A stretch of DNA of 58,442 nt. It comes from an uncultured Odoribacter sp. (lineage in GTDB: Bacteria; Bacteroidota; Bacteroidia; Bacteroidales; Marinifilaceae). Within the stretch, counting starts at the first letter, position 1; each line of letters opens with the position of its first letter. The stretch is taken from positions 1 through 58,442 of the forward strand of contig UQJP01000025.1 of assembly GCA_900541415.1 (NCBI GenBank), written 5' to 3'. Below, one piece after another: positions 1 through 8,511 of the stretch. Under the pieces are notes generated by a model, which did no database searches, was not told where the DNA came from, and saw only the letters and a program-made list of their open reading frames with translations. The translations under genes were made by a program, and so were the position numbers.

Positions 1-150
1 ATTATCTTAAAATTATAACAGCACAAATATAATTATAATATTAAAAAAACAAAATATTAAACAAAATATCACCAACCAATAATGCTTAACTCAAATTTTC
101 ACACAGCCTTTAATAGTTTTCCAATAAATTAATTATGCCCTAAAAAGGAA

Positions 151-183
151 CAAAAAAGCAGTTACAAATTCATGTAACTGCTT
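151..183 (-). terminator. Rho-independent terminator after lpxA
   Basis: A perfect 10-bp inverted repeat (aagcagttac at 156-165, gtaactgctt at 174-183) is followed on the minus strand by a run of six T. It lies 24 bases past the lpxA stop and probably ends the lpxD-lpxC/fabZ-lpxA transcript. Positions 1-150 are AT-rich and show nothing else. Confidence 0.85.
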
Positions 184-206
184 CTTAAATATTATCGAGG
201 TTATTT

Positions 207-986
207 TTATCCTAAATATCCCTTCATAATTCCGCGTTTACTGTTCCGCACAAACATGATGATTTCATCCCGTTCTTTAGAAGCAGGCATTTCGGCCTCA
301 ATTCGTTCGATAGCATCTGTATTATTCAGACCCGATTGATAAAGAATACGATAAATATCCTGTATCTCATTAATCTTCTCGTTAGAGAACTCCCGACGGC
401 GCAAACCGATTGAATTCACTCCGGCATAAGACAGAGGTAAACGTCCTGCCTTCACAAACGGAGGAACATCTTTACCGATCAGAGAACCACCCTGAATCAT
501 GACGTGCTTTCCAATATGCACAAACTGATGCACGGCAGTCATACCCCCTAAAATAGCAAAATCATCCACAATAACCTCTCCAGCTAACTGGCAAGCATTG
601 GTGATGATGCAATTATTACCGACTTCACAATCGTGAGCGATATGGGCGTAAGCCATAATTAAACAATTATTTCCTATTCGGGTTACACCTTTGGCAGCAG
701 TTCCCCGGTTTACAGTTACACACTCACGGATGGTGGTGTTATCTCCTATCTGAACAATACTTTTCTCCCCCTTAAATTTCATATCCTGAGGCACAGCAGC
801 GATCACAGCTCCCGGAAAAATCTTACAATTTTTTCCGATTCGTGCACCTTCCAGAATGGTTACGTTCGATCCTATCCTTGAGCCCTCTTCAATCACCACA
901 TTTTTATCAATCGTAACAAAAGGCTCTATCACTACATTATCTGCAACCTGAGCTTCCGGATGAACATATGCTAACGGTTGTTTCAT
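207..986 (-). CDS. lpxA: Acyl-ACP--UDP-N-acetylglucosamine O-acyltransferase
   Basis: Cytoplasmic first enzyme of lipid A synthesis. It transfers a 3-hydroxyacyl chain from ACP to the 3-OH of UDP-GlcNAc. The 259-residue length is normal for LpxA. The N-terminal two thirds is a left-handed beta-helix of hexapeptide repeats ([LIV]-G-x4), and the motif AHIAHDC carries the likely catalytic His118. The C-terminal part is the usual helical domain. It is the last gene of lpxD-lpxC/fabZ-lpxA, 62 bases after the lpxC/fabZ stop, so the three genes that start lipid A synthesis are probably cotranscribed. A hairpin terminator follows. Confidence 0.97.
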   Translation of the reverse strand: MKQPLAYVHPEAQVADNVVIEPFVTIDKNVVIEEGSRIGSNVTILEGARIGKNCKIFPGAVIAAVPQDMKFKGEKSIVQIGDNTTIRECVTVNRGTAAKGVTRIGNNCLIMAYAHIAHDCEVGNNCIITNACQLAGEVIVDDFAILGGMTAVHQFVHIGKHVMIQGGSLIGKDVPPFVKAGRLPLSYAGVNSIGLRRREFSNEKINEIQDIYRILYQSGLNNTDAIERIEAEMPASKERDEIIMFVRNSKRGIMKGYLG

Positions 987-1048
987 TCGTTTATTATATT
1001 AGTGAATACTAAATTATCTGAATTAAGATTTTCAGCCTGCAAATATAA

Positions 1049-2449
1049 TTATAAGTTTTTGGTTTTTGCGACCTGTGCCATAAATTCTCCTTCACAGACC
1101 AAAGTTTTTCCCACGAATGCATACCCTTTCATCGTCACAACACCACGCCGCACAGGGCCTGTCGTGATTAATTTAAACAATAAAGTATCACCCGGAACAA
1201 CTTTTTTTCTAAACTTCACTCCGTCTATTTTCATGAAATAGGTAGAATAATTTTCAGGGTCGGATACTCCGCCCAACACCAAAATTCCTCCACACTGGCA
1301 CATGGCTTCCACCATCAAAACGCCCGGCATCACAGGCTCTTCAGGAAAATGTCCAACGAAAAAAGGTTCGTTCATGGTGACATTTTTCGAACCCACCACA
1401 CAATTTTCAGTTATTTTGAAAACTTTATCCACCAGCAAGAAAGGAGGACGGTGAGGCAATAATTTACGAATCTGGTTAATATCCATAAGAGGTTCTGACG
1501 CCAAATCCACATTAGGGCAAGCATCCTCTTTTTCTTCTGCAGCAATCGCTTTACTCAACATTTTTGCCATAGAAGCGTTTGCTTTATGTCCGGGCCTTTC
1601 TGCTATAACCCGTCCTTTAATAAAACGTCCGCACAAAGCCAGGTCACCAATCACATCTAAAAGCTTATGCCGGGCAGGCTCGTTATCGAAATACAATTCC
1701 AAATTATTCAGAATGCCTTTTTTAATTTCAATATTGTCATAACCAAACAATTTCACCAAACGTTCTGCTTCTGCCTGGTCCACTTCCCGGTCGACAATCA
1801 CAATCGCATTGGATAAATCCCCTCCTTTAATCAGGTTATTGGCTAACAAAGCCTCTACTTCCCTCAAAAATACAAAGGTACGGCAAGGTGCCACTTCTTT
1901 CACAAAATCATCTTTTGCAAAAGAGAAAGAAGCATATTGCATGGAAAGGTAAGGAGAGTTATAAGCTACGATCGTATTGATGGTATAATCATCATCGGGT
2001 AAGAGAGTGAGCCGGGTATTGGTGTCCGGACAATAAAATTCCATCTTTTGGGTAACGGTAAACCAACGGCGGTCTTCCTGCTGTTCTTCAATTCCCACCT
2101 TAGCAATAGCCTCGGTATAATATTTAGAACTACCATCAAGGATAGGAAATTCTTCTCCGTTCAGTTCAATCAGGCAATTATCAATCCCGCATCCATAAAG
2201 GGCAGCAATAGCATGTTCCAAGGTATATATCCGTACCCCGTCTTTTTCCAGGCAACTTGCCCGGTCAGCAAATTCCACATAATTGGCTAATGCAGGAATG
2301 ACAGGTTTGTCTTCTAAATCTATTCTTACTATCTGGTATCCTGAATTTTCAACAGCGGGCTTAAAAGTTGCGCAAACTTCTTTTCCTGTATGTAAACCTT
2401 TCCCTGTTAATGAAAATTCTCCTTTTAATGTGTTTTGTTTTACTGACAT
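1049..2449 (-). CDS. lpxC-fabZ: Bifunctional LpxC deacetylase / FabZ dehydratase
   Basis: Natural fusion of two enzymes. Residues 1 to about 310 are the zinc-dependent UDP-3-O-acyl-GlcNAc deacetylase LpxC, the committed step of lipid A synthesis: His79 in LEHAIAALYGCG, His261 and Asp265 in HKLLDVIGDL, and His288 in RPGHKAN. Residues from about 318 to 466 are FabZ, the 3-hydroxyacyl-ACP dehydratase, with the hot-dog motif GHFPEEPVMPGVL (His367) and Glu381. The fusion is known and widespread in Bacteroidetes. It joins the enzyme that commits hydroxyacyl chains to lipid A with the one that diverts them to fatty acid synthesis. The start codon overlaps the lpxD stop by one base (TAATG), which suggests translational coupling. 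Confidence 0.97.
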   Translation of the reverse strand: MSVKQNTLKGEFSLTGKGLHTGKEVCATFKPAVENSGYQIVRIDLEDKPVIPALANYVEFADRASCLEKDGVRIYTLEHAIAALYGCGIDNCLIELNGEEFPILDGSSKYYTEAIAKVGIEEQQEDRRWFTVTQKMEFYCPDTNTRLTLLPDDDYTINTIVAYNSPYLSMQYASFSFAKDDFVKEVAPCRTFVFLREVEALLANNLIKGGDLSNAIVIVDREVDQAEAERLVKLFGYDNIEIKKGILNNLELYFDNEPARHKLLDVIGDLALCGRFIKGRVIAERPGHKANASMAKMLSKAIAAEEKEDACPNVDLASEPLMDINQIRKLLPHRPPFLLVDKVFKITENCVVGSKNVTMNEPFFVGHFPEEPVMPGVLMVEAMCQCGGILVLGGVSDPENYSTYFMKIDGVKFRKKVVPGDTLLFKLITTGPVRRGVVTMKGYAFVGKTLVCEGEFMAQVAKTKNL

Positions 2450-3486
2450 TATTGTTTTGACTTTAATGTTTGTATTTCTTTCTCCAAATCGCGGAGCTGT
2501 CCGTATAAATCAGGTAATTTCCTGAATAATACATAAGCTTTACGGTATTTTGATACATCAAAAGCAGGAGCCCCCATAAATACCGAATCCGCTTCAATAT
2601 TATTAGTTACACCACTTTGGGCTGCCAATCTGGTTCTGTCTCCCACCACTAAATGTCCGGCAATTCCCACCTGACCGCCAAACATACAATGTTCACCGAT
2701 CTTTGTGGTTCCGGCAACCCCGCATTGCGCAGCCATCACCGTATTTTCCCCGACAACGACATTGTGGGCAACCTGAACGAGGTTGTCCAGTTTCACACCT
2801 TTTTTAATCCGGGTAGCCCCCATCGTAGCCCGGTCGATACACACATTGGCACCGATTTCGACATAATCTTCCAACACCACATTCCCGATCTGGGGCACTT
2901 TTTTATAAGAATCGTTCACCGGAGCAAATCCAAATCCGTCTGCACCGATCACCGTACCTGCGTGTATTGTACAGTGCTTACCGATCACACAACCATAATA
3001 AATTTTCACACCGGAATAGATCGTCGTGTTATCACCGATCACAACTCCTTCCCCGATATAAGCCTGGGGATATATTTTCACATGATTACCGATTTTTGCA
3101 CCCTTTCCGATATAAGCAAAAGCACCGATATAAGGTTTTTCACCGATGGTAACTCCAGGTGCAATAAATGAAGGCTCTTCAATCCCTTCGGGCTTCGGGC
3201 GCAACATTTCATCATACATCTGTAATAAAGCCGCAATAGCATCATAAGCAGAGGGCACACGAATCATCGTGCAAGGGACATCCTGCGACGGAGCAAAATC
3301 CTGATTAACCAACACAACCGAAGCCTTCGTCGTGTAGATATAATGTTCATATTTGGGATTTGCAAGAAATGCCAATGTACTCGGACGGCCTTCCTCTATT
3401 TTGGACACATTATTAATCAAAACTTCCTCATCCCCCTCCACAATCCCCTGCAGCAAGTTCGCAATGTCTTTTGCTCTAAATTCCAT
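2449..3486 (-). CDS. lpxD: UDP-3-O-(3-hydroxyacyl)glucosamine N-acyltransferase
   Basis: Third enzyme of lipid A synthesis, which N-acylates UDP-3-O-acyl-glucosamine. With the start chosen at 3486 (MEFRAKDIANLL) it has 345 residues, normal for LpxD. It has an N-terminal uridine-binding domain (about 1-100), a long hexapeptide left-handed beta-helix (about 105-300) and a C-terminal helix. The motif LVQVAHNVVVGEN holds the catalytic histidine of the family. The open frame extends upstream to 3507, but those seven codons begin at a non-ATG codon and overlap the promoter, so I reject them. First gene of the lpx operon, divergent from rimP. Confidence 0.96.
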   Translation of the reverse strand: MEFRAKDIANLLQGIVEGDEEVLINNVSKIEEGRPSTLAFLANPKYEHYIYTTKASVVLVNQDFAPSQDVPCTMIRVPSAYDAIAALLQMYDEMLRPKPEGIEEPSFIAPGVTIGEKPYIGAFAYIGKGAKIGNHVKIYPQAYIGEGVVIGDNTTIYSGVKIYYGCVIGKHCTIHAGTVIGADGFGFAPVNDSYKKVPQIGNVVLEDYVEIGANVCIDRATMGATRIKKGVKLDNLVQVAHNVVVGENTVMAAQCGVAGTTKIGEHCMFGGQVGIAGHLVVGDRTRLAAQSGVTNNIEADSVFMGAPAFDVSKYRKAYVLFRKLPDLYGQLRDLEKEIQTLKSKQ

Positions 3487-3504
3487 GATGCTAAAAATTT
3501 CGGG

Positions 3505-3536
3505 CAAACTTACGAATTTTATTTGTAACTCGTAAA
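3505..3536 (-). promoter_or_regulatory. Probable promoter of the lpxD operon
   Basis: On the minus strand a TAAGTTTG box (3505-3512) matches the Bacteroidetes -7 consensus TAnnTTTG exactly. A TTTA element (3533-3536) lies 20 bases upstream, at the place of the -33 TTTG. Transcription would start about 10-15 bases before the lpxD ATG. Confidence 0.6.
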
Positions 3537-3554
3537 CATATTACGAATATGTTT
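3534..3554. repeat. Perfect 9-bp palindrome at the lpxD promoter
   Basis: aaacatatt-acg-aatatgttt is a perfect inverted repeat with a 3-base centre. It overlaps the -33 element of the lpxD promoter. Position and symmetry suggest an operator, but no regulator can be named from the sequence. The rest of 3487-3700 is AT-rich and holds no gene. Confidence 0.5.
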
Positions 3555-3707
3555 CAAAATTAACACTTTAAAATGGCACACATTTAAAGCGTATAACACT
3601 AATAAACAACAACTTGAAAATAAACATCAAACAATCTACTTATCAAAACAACCCATTGCGATTTATAAATATTACAATGATTTCACACGATTTACCCCAT
3701 ATAATAT

Positions 3708-3737
3708 TTTGTATTTCAATAATTAGTCGTATCTTTG
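3708..3737 (+). promoter_or_regulatory. Probable promoter of rimP-nusA-infB
   Basis: TTTG (3708-3711), 18 bases, then TATCTTTG (3730-3737): an exact TAnnTTTG -7 box with a TTTG -33 box. The predicted start is a few bases ahead of two hairpins in the leader. Confidence 0.75.
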
Positions 3738-3743
3738 TGTCGG

Positions 3744-3787
3744 TTTTAGCAGCGCTAAAAGAGGGGACGACAGTCCCCTTTTCTTTT
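3744..3787 (+). promoter_or_regulatory. Two-hairpin leader of the rimP operon, second one terminator-like
   Basis: Two adjacent perfect hairpins lie between the promoter and the rimP ATG: ttttagc-agc-gctaaaa (3744-3760), then aggggac-gaca-gtcccct (3762-3779) followed at once by a T-rich run (ttttcttttg). The second has the form of an intrinsic terminator but sits 27 bases before the start codon. Since the operon encodes NusA, a factor acting at hairpin pauses and terminators, an attenuator is a reasonable inference. It could instead be a processing or stability element. Confidence 0.6.
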
Positions 3788-3806
3788 GTCTTTATTGATC
3801 GCACGT

Positions 3807-4268
3807 ATGAAAATTGAAGAAATTAAGCAAATCACAGAGCAGATTCTGGAAGCCAAACAATTATTTTTAGTCGACCTGTCTGTGTCCAAAGACAATGTTA
3901 TAGAAATCTTTATCGATGCTCAGGCAGGGGTGAGCATTCAAACCTGCATTGAAGTAAGCCGGGAAATTGAACAGCACTTCGACCGGGAATCCGAAGACTT
4001 CGAATTGACGGTAGCCAGTGCAGGAATCGGCTATCCGTTCAAAGTGGAAGGCCAATATAAAAAAAATATAGGTAAAAGTGTAGAGGTAAAATTAAACGAT
4101 AACACGAAACTTACCGGAATCCTGAAAGCATTCACTCCCGAAACAGTGACTTTGGAATATGAAGAAAAGAAAACCGTTGAAGGGAAAAAGAAGAAAGAAC
4201 TGGTCAAAACCGAAAAAACGATCGGCAGGAATGAAATCAAGCAGATCAAAGACATGGTAACATTTTAA
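3807..4268 (+). CDS. rimP: Ribosome maturation factor RimP
   Basis: Assists late assembly of the 30S subunit in the cytoplasm. With the ATG at 3807 (MKIEEIKQITEQ) it has 153 residues, normal for the family. The N-terminal alpha/beta domain contains VSKDNVIEIFIDAQAG and the conserved EVSREIEQHFDRE stretch. The C-terminal part (from about residue 80) is the SH3-like beta barrel, here with a lysine-rich loop. The seven codons open upstream (from 3786) begin inside the leader hairpin tail and are rejected. First gene of rimP-nusA-infB, a conserved order; nusA follows after 40 bases. Confidence 0.95.
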   Translation: MKIEEIKQITEQILEAKQLFLVDLSVSKDNVIEIFIDAQAGVSIQTCIEVSREIEQHFDRESEDFELTVASAGIGYPFKVEGQYKKNIGKSVEVKLNDNTKLTGILKAFTPETVTLEYEEKKTVEGKKKKELVKTEKTIGRNEIKQIKDMVTF

Positions 4269-4308
4269 TAGAAAATAAAATCAATCATAAATAACAGTAA
4301 AAGTTGAA

Positions 4309-5550
4309 ATGGAAAATATTAACTTGATAGACTCATTTGCTGAATTTAAGGAATTCAAAAATATAGACAGAGCCACCTTGATGCGGGTACTGGAAGATAT
4401 TTTCAGAAATATGCTATTGAAAAGATATGGTACAGATGAAAATTTCGATATTATTATCAACATCGATAAAGGCGACCTTGAAATTTGGAGAAACCGGACA
4501 GTAGTTGAAGATGGAGAAGTTGAAAACCCGAATACCCAAATATCCCTCAGCGATGCAAAAAAAATCGATGCCGACTATGAAATCGGCGAAGATGTGACCG
4601 ATGAAGTTAAGTTTAAAGATTTCGGGCGCCGTTCCGTTTTGGCCTTACGTCAAAACTTATCTGCACGAATTCTGGAATTGGAAAAAGACAATACCTATAA
4701 TAAATATAAAGACAAAGTCGGCCAAATTATTTTGGGAGAAGTTTACCAGGTATGGAAAAAAGAAATGCTGGTGCTGGACGATGAAGGCAATGAATTGATC
4801 CTGCCGAAACAAGAACAAATTCCTACCGACTTCTTCAAAAAGGGCGACACGATTAAAGCCGTTGTAATCCGGGTAGAGATGCGAAACTCCAATCCATATA
4901 TTATTCTTTCCAGAACTTCTCCGGTATTCCTGGAAAGATTGTTCGAGAATGAAGTTCCGGAAATTTTCGACGGGCTGATCACAATTAAAAACGTTGTCCG
5001 TGTTCCGGGAGAAAGAGCAAAAGTTGCCGTAGAATCGTATGACGACCGTATCGATCCGGTAGGAGCCTGCGTGGGAATGAAGGGTTCCAGAATCCACGGA
5101 ATTGTCCGGGAATTGAGAAATGAGAACATCGATGTGATCAATTATACCAATAATTTACAGTTATACATCACCAGAGCTTTGAATCCGGCTAAAATTAAAA
5201 ACATCGTGATTGACGAAGCCCAGAAAAAAGCAAATGTATACCTCGATCCGGAAGAAGTTTCCCTGGCTATCGGTAAAGGCGGTTTAAATATCAAACTGGC
5301 AAGCCAGTTGACCGGCTACGAAATAGATGTTTATAGGGAATTGGATGAAACCCAGGAGGAAGAAGACGTGAATATCGAAGAGTTCGCTGACGAGATCGAA
5401 CCTTGGATCATTGAAGAACTGAAACGCGTAGGTTGCGATACTGCTAAAAGCGTTTTGGAATTGAGTGAAGCAGAATTGGAAAGCCGGACAGATCTTGAGG
5501 TGGAAACGATCCGGGATGTCCTCAGTATTTTAAAAGCGGAATTTGAATAA
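4309..5550 (+). CDS. nusA: Transcription termination/antitermination factor NusA
   Basis: Binds RNA polymerase and nascent RNA and modulates pausing, termination and antitermination. The 413 residues comprise an N-terminal polymerase-binding domain (1 to about 125), an S1 domain (about 135-200, beginning GQIILGEVYQV), and two KH domains. The first KH includes DPVGACVGMKGSRIHGIVREL; the second includes EEVSLAIGKGGLNIKLASQL. A short acidic helical C-terminus follows (EEFADEIEPWIIEEL ... ), smaller than the acidic repeats of enterobacterial NusA. Cotranscribed with rimP upstream and infB downstream (38 bases). Confidence 0.97.
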   Translation: MENINLIDSFAEFKEFKNIDRATLMRVLEDIFRNMLLKRYGTDENFDIIINIDKGDLEIWRNRTVVEDGEVENPNTQISLSDAKKIDADYEIGEDVTDEVKFKDFGRRSVLALRQNLSARILELEKDNTYNKYKDKVGQIILGEVYQVWKKEMLVLDDEGNELILPKQEQIPTDFFKKGDTIKAVVIRVEMRNSNPYIILSRTSPVFLERLFENEVPEIFDGLITIKNVVRVPGERAKVAVESYDDRIDPVGACVGMKGSRIHGIVRELRNENIDVINYTNNLQLYITRALNPAKIKNIVIDEAQKKANVYLDPEEVSLAIGKGGLNIKLASQLTGYEIDVYRELDETQEEEDVNIEEFADEIEPWIIEELKRVGCDTAKSVLELSEAELESRTDLEVETIRDVLSILKAEFE

Positions 5551-5588
5551 AGACCGCCCTTAACGCGTTAAAATTTGTAATCTCAAAT

Positions 5589-8381
5589 ATGGCAGTAAGA
5601 TTAAGTAAAGTAGCCCGAGAATTTAATGTAGGTCTTTCTACGATCGTGGAATTCCTACACAGTAAGGGGATAAAAATATCCTCTGACCCTAATGCTAAAC
5701 TAACGGAAGAAGACTACTCCCTCGTAGCCAAAGAATTTTCAACCGATAGCGAAGTGAAGAAAGAATCCACCCTGGTTGATCTGAAAAACACACGTAAGAA
5801 GAAAGAAACCGTAACGATAGATAATGCAGGCAACGTATCTTCGGAAAATGACGAAGAGGAAGATGAATTTATTTCTGTGAAAGACGAAGTTAAATTGGAA
5901 AACAAAATAAAAGTAGTGGACCATATCGACCTGAATCCGGCACATAAAGTAAAACCTGCTGAACAAACGGCAAACACCCCCCCCCCTGTAACCGCTCCGG
6001 CTCCCCAAGTGGAAGAAGAAGAGCTGCCGGAAGCAGAAAAGGAAGAAACTCCGGTTATCGAACAGGAAGTTGCTGAAATCCGGGAGGAAGCAGCTCCGGC
6101 AGAGCCTTTTAAGGTTAGCCAGCCGGCAATAAAAGAAGTGAAAGTGGTGGGTTCTATCGACCTGGATGCCATCAACCAACGTACCCGGCCTCCTAAAAAG
6201 ACACGCCAGGAAAAAGAACGCGACCGGAAAGAAGCCCGCAAATTGCAAAAACCGATTCCGGGTGGAAAAACGGAAACGGAAAATGCTCCCGAGGTGCAAA
6301 GCGAAGGAGGCGATTCGGATACCCGTAAAAAAAGAGCCAGGATTCTCCGTCAGGATGAAAAGGTGCAGTTAGATGTCGCTTCTACTTCTGCTCCCGCTCC
6401 CGGAAAGAATTCTAAAATCGAGGAAAATAAGAAGAAGCTCAAAAAGCTGAAGAAAAAGAAAAACGAAAAAGCTGAAATTTCCGACGAGGATGTTGACAAG
6501 CAAATTAAAGATACATTTGCACGGTTAGGCAGTAAGGGAAAATCACAGACTTCCAAACACCGCCGTGACAAACGTGATGCCGTTCAACAGAAGTTGCAGG
6601 CTGAACTCGAACAGGAAGAAAAAGAAAAGAGCATTCTGAAACTGACCGAGTTCGTAACCGTTGCCGAGTTGGCCACCATGATGAACATCGGTGTTACAGA
6701 CATTATTTCGGCTTGTATGTCATTGGGATTGTTCGTTTCCATCAACCAGCGTCTGGATGCGGAAACCATCAATATCGTTGCCGATGAATTCGGATTTTCT
6801 GTACAATTTGTCAGTATAGATATTCAGGAAGCCATTGAAGAAGAGGAAGAGGATTCTGAAGAAAACCTGATTCCACGGTCTCCGATCGTAACGGTTATGG
6901 GACACGTAGACCACGGTAAAACATCGTTGCTCGACAGCATCCGTAAAACCAATGTGATTGCAGGGGAAGCCGGAGGTATTACCCAGCATATCGGAGCTTA
7001 TAATGTGAAACTGGCCGACGGACGTACCATTACATTTTTAGATACTCCGGGACACGAGGCTTTTACCGCCATGCGTGCCCGTGGAGCACAGGTAACCGAT
7101 ATTGCCATTATCATTGTGGCTGCCGACGATAATGTGATGCCCCAGACCGTAGAAGCGATCAACCATGCAAGTGCCGCCGGAGTTCCGATCATTTTTGCGA
7201 TCAACAAGATCGACAAACCGGGAGCTAACCCCGATAAAATCCGGGAAGAACTGGCTGCTATGAACTACCTTGTGGAAGAATGGGGTGGAAAATACCAATG
7301 CCAGGAAATTGCCGCTAAAAAAGGACTTCACATTGAAGACTTGCTGGAAAAAGTATTGCTGGAAGCCGAATTATTGGAATTGAAAGCCAATCCACACAAA
7401 AAAGCGGTCGGCTCTATCATTGAGTCGTCTTTGGACAAGGGACGTGGCTATGTTGCCACCGTACTGGTGCAAGCCGGAACTTTGAAAGTTGGCGACATTA
7501 TACTTGCCGGACAATATTACGGGCACGTAAAAGCGATGTTCAACGAACGTGGTGAAAAAATGGAAAAAGCCGGCCCATCGGAACCGGCATTGATTCTCGG
7601 ATTGAACGGAGCGCCACAGGCAGGGGATAAATTCAATGTGATGAGTAATGAAAAAGAAGCCCGCTTACTGGCAAACAAACGTGAACAGTTACAGCGCGAG
7701 CAAGGCCTGAGGACTCAAAAACATATCACGCTGGATGAAATCGGACGCCGTATCGCTATCGGTAACTTCCAGGAATTGAACGTAATCGTAAAAGGTGACG
7801 TAGACGGTTCTATCGAAGCCCTCTCCGACTCTCTGATTAAGTTATCTACCGACGAAATTCAGGTGAACATCATCCACAAAGCGGTGGGACAGATCACGGA
7901 AGGCGATGTGCTGCTGGCAGCGGCCTCCAATGCGATTATCGTCGGATTCCAGGTGCGTCCGTCTATGAGTGCACGTAAACTGGCTGAAAAAGAACAGATC
8001 GATATTCGCCTCTACTCTGTAATCTACCAGGCAATCGAAGAATTGAAGTCGGCAATGGAAGGTATGCTTTCACCGGAAATCAAAGAAGAAGTGATGGCTA
8101 CCGTAGAAGTGATGGAAACCTTCAAAATAACCAAAGTAGGTACTATTGCAGGTTGTATCGTACGCGACGGAAAGATTGTCCGTTCATCCAAAGTACGGAT
8201 TATCCGGGATGGTATTGTCATCTACACCGGAGTCCTGGGCTCTCTGAAACGTTTCAAAGACGACGTGAAAGAAGTGGCCAAAGGTTTTGAATGCGGATTG
8301 AACATTGAGAATTACAATGACATCAACGTAGGCGACATGATCGAGGCCTATCAGGAAGTTGAAGTGAAAAAGACACTTTAA
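5589..8381 (+). CDS. infB: Translation initiation factor IF-2
   Basis: GTPase that delivers initiator tRNA to the 30S subunit and promotes subunit joining. It has 930 residues. An IF2-N helical domain (1-50) is followed by a long charged, low-complexity linker rich in Lys, Glu and Pro (about 60-335), and a second IF2-N domain (about 350-410). The G domain has G1 GHVDHGKTS (residues 438-446), G3 DTPGHEAF and G4 NKID (near 539), and is followed by domains II-IV. The linker codons at 5977-5986 form an uninterrupted run of ten C. Last gene of the operon; a strong terminator follows the stop. Confidence 0.97.
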   Translation: MAVRLSKVAREFNVGLSTIVEFLHSKGIKISSDPNAKLTEEDYSLVAKEFSTDSEVKKESTLVDLKNTRKKKETVTIDNAGNVSSENDEEEDEFISVKDEVKLENKIKVVDHIDLNPAHKVKPAEQTANTPPPVTAPAPQVEEEELPEAEKEETPVIEQEVAEIREEAAPAEPFKVSQPAIKEVKVVGSIDLDAINQRTRPPKKTRQEKERDRKEARKLQKPIPGGKTETENAPEVQSEGGDSDTRKKRARILRQDEKVQLDVASTSAPAPGKNSKIEENKKKLKKLKKKKNEKAEISDEDVDKQIKDTFARLGSKGKSQTSKHRRDKRDAVQQKLQAELEQEEKEKSILKLTEFVTVAELATMMNIGVTDIISACMSLGLFVSINQRLDAETINIVADEFGFSVQFVSIDIQEAIEEEEEDSEENLIPRSPIVTVMGHVDHGKTSLLDSIRKTNVIAGEAGGITQHIGAYNVKLADGRTITFLDTPGHEAFTAMRARGAQVTDIAIIIVAADDNVMPQTVEAINHASAAGVPIIFAINKIDKPGANPDKIREELAAMNYLVEEWGGKYQCQEIAAKKGLHIEDLLEKVLLEAELLELKANPHKKAVGSIIESSLDKGRGYVATVLVQAGTLKVGDIILAGQYYGHVKAMFNERGEKMEKAGPSEPALILGLNGAPQAGDKFNVMSNEKEARLLANKREQLQREQGLRTQKHITLDEIGRRIAIGNFQELNVIVKGDVDGSIEALSDSLIKLSTDEIQVNIIHKAVGQITEGDVLLAAASNAIIVGFQVRPSMSARKLAEKEQIDIRLYSVIYQAIEELKSAMEGMLSPEIKEEVMATVEVMETFKITKVGTIAGCIVRDGKIVRSSKVRIIRDGIVIYTGVLGSLKRFKDDVKEVAKGFECGLNIENYNDINVGDMIEAYQEVEVKKTL
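5977..5986. repeat. C10 homopolymer inside infB
   Basis: Ten consecutive C encode part of a Thr-Pro-Pro-Pro stretch in the disordered linker of IF-2. Such a tract is a candidate for slippage during replication or sequencing. The reading frame is intact in this sequence. Confidence 0.8.
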
Positions 8382-8393
8382 TATACTATTTTC

Positions 8394-8428
8394 AGGATCA
8401 CGGTCAAATGGCCGTGATCCTATTTTTA
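8394..8428 (+). terminator. Terminator after infB
   Basis: A perfect 10-bp stem (aggatcacgg at 8394-8403, ccgtgatcct at 8412-8421) with an 8-base loop, followed by a T-rich run (atttttata). It lies 13 bases past the infB stop. Confidence 0.85.
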
Positions 8429-8511
8429 TAGCTACCGATAAACTTTCATAAATTATACTATCTTTATAGCTATAAATTCATCTACCTGTTCAAGGTTCAA
8501 ATCTTCAAAAC

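Noticed and set aside
2653..3171. 172-codon plus-strand frame opposite lpxD
   Set aside because: It mirrors the hexapeptide repeats of lpxD, is His/Ser-rich without a family, and has no promoter; it is a shadow.
5714..6299. Two long minus-strand frames opposite the infB linker
   Set aside because: They are Ser/Phe-rich mirror images of the Lys/Glu-rich linker and have no start or neighbour support.
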